A stretch of DNA of 13,286 nucleotides from Deltaproteobacteria bacterium (GTDB lineage: Bacteria; Desulfobacterota; Desulfobacteria; Desulfobacterales; B30-G6): NCBI GenBank assembly GCA_003647375.1, contig QMMS01000101.1:1-13286 (forward strand), given 5' to 3'. Of this stretch, positions 13,192 through 13,286 are shown piece after piece. The first letter of the stretch is position 1, and each line of letters begins with the position of its first letter. The notes beneath the pieces are model-generated. The model was not told the DNA's origin. It searched no databases and saw only the letters and a program-made list of their open reading frames with translations. The translations under genes were made by a program, and so were the position numbers.

Positions 13192-13286
13192 TGCGACTAT
13201 GGGGTTAAATCTTTCCGTACAACCAGCAACACGGGGTTCAAAATCATATTGGTTCATCGTTAACCGGTTTTATAGTCATCTCCGTC

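Larger units (their letters stand above)
12798..13286. other. Non-coding region upstream of the binding-protein gene
   Basis: These 489 bp contain the minus-strand promoter (12855-12884) and two large inverted repeats (12934-13057 and 13067-13191). Beyond 13192 I see only short open frames; a 22-codon minus-strand frame at 13189-13257 has no ribosome-binding site. A gene on either strand may begin or end just outside the edge. Confidence 0.55.

Noticed and set aside
13189..13257. 22-codon minus-strand frame beginning MNQYDFEPRVAG
   Set aside because: Composition looks protein-like, but it is very short, lacks a ribosome-binding site and ends in an inverted repeat; it cannot be supported as a gene.

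Overview
The window looks like chromosomal DNA from a Gram-negative anaerobe of the sulfate-reducing Desulfobacterota (deltaproteobacterial) type. This is inferred from gene content: a branched-chain (Liv) ABC transporter operon with an AMP-forming acyl-CoA synthetase built into it, a basic-tailed LivF, a tandem ACT protein nearby, and intergenic DNA rich in short palindromes. No rRNA, tRNA, CRISPR array, transposase or phage gene was seen, so the lineage is a guess.

Layout. Positions 1-156 hold the C-terminal helix-turn-helix of a LuxR-type regulator cut by the window edge. After a 392-bp AT-rich gap with two promoter-like sites comes a tightly packed plus-strand operon: livG (549-1310), a long-chain-type acyl-CoA synthetase (1316-3244), livH (3241-4134), livM (4138-5232), the periplasmic binding protein livK (5316-6545) and livF (6646-7467). 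A perfect 13-bp inverted repeat (7470-7505) acts as a terminator. It is followed by a UspA-like protein (7550-7942), a second acyl-CoA-ligase-like protein (8074-9588) and a tandem ACT-domain protein (9819-10298), all on the plus strand. On the minus strand lie an AstE/aspartoacylase-type M14 zinc hydrolase (10541-11683) and a lysine/arginine/ornithine-like periplasmic binding protein (12006-12797). The last 489 bp contain a minus-strand promoter and large inverted repeats but no convincing gene.

How the genes may work together. All five Liv parts (two ATPases, two permeases, one binding protein) are present. Because a full-length acyl-CoA synthetase sits between livG and livH, the most economical reading is import of a carboxylic acid (fatty, aromatic or branched-chain) followed by CoA activation, not simple amino-acid uptake. 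The second ligase-like protein has a degenerate phosphate-binding loop and no lysine at the usual A10 position, so its chemistry is uncertain. The ACT protein may sense an amino acid. The minus-strand pair is a separate unit, possibly for a basic or N-acylated amino acid.

The most unusual signal is non-coding. A 41-nt element made of two triloop hairpins (23 nt + 5-nt spacer + 13 nt) occurs immediately after the stop codons of livK, usp and the minus-strand binding protein, with identical geometry but changed stem sequences. A related array of mini-hairpins fills 10299-10530 between the convergent ACT and M14 genes. A stem-loop that buries a Shine-Dalgarno-like sequence separates livK from livF.
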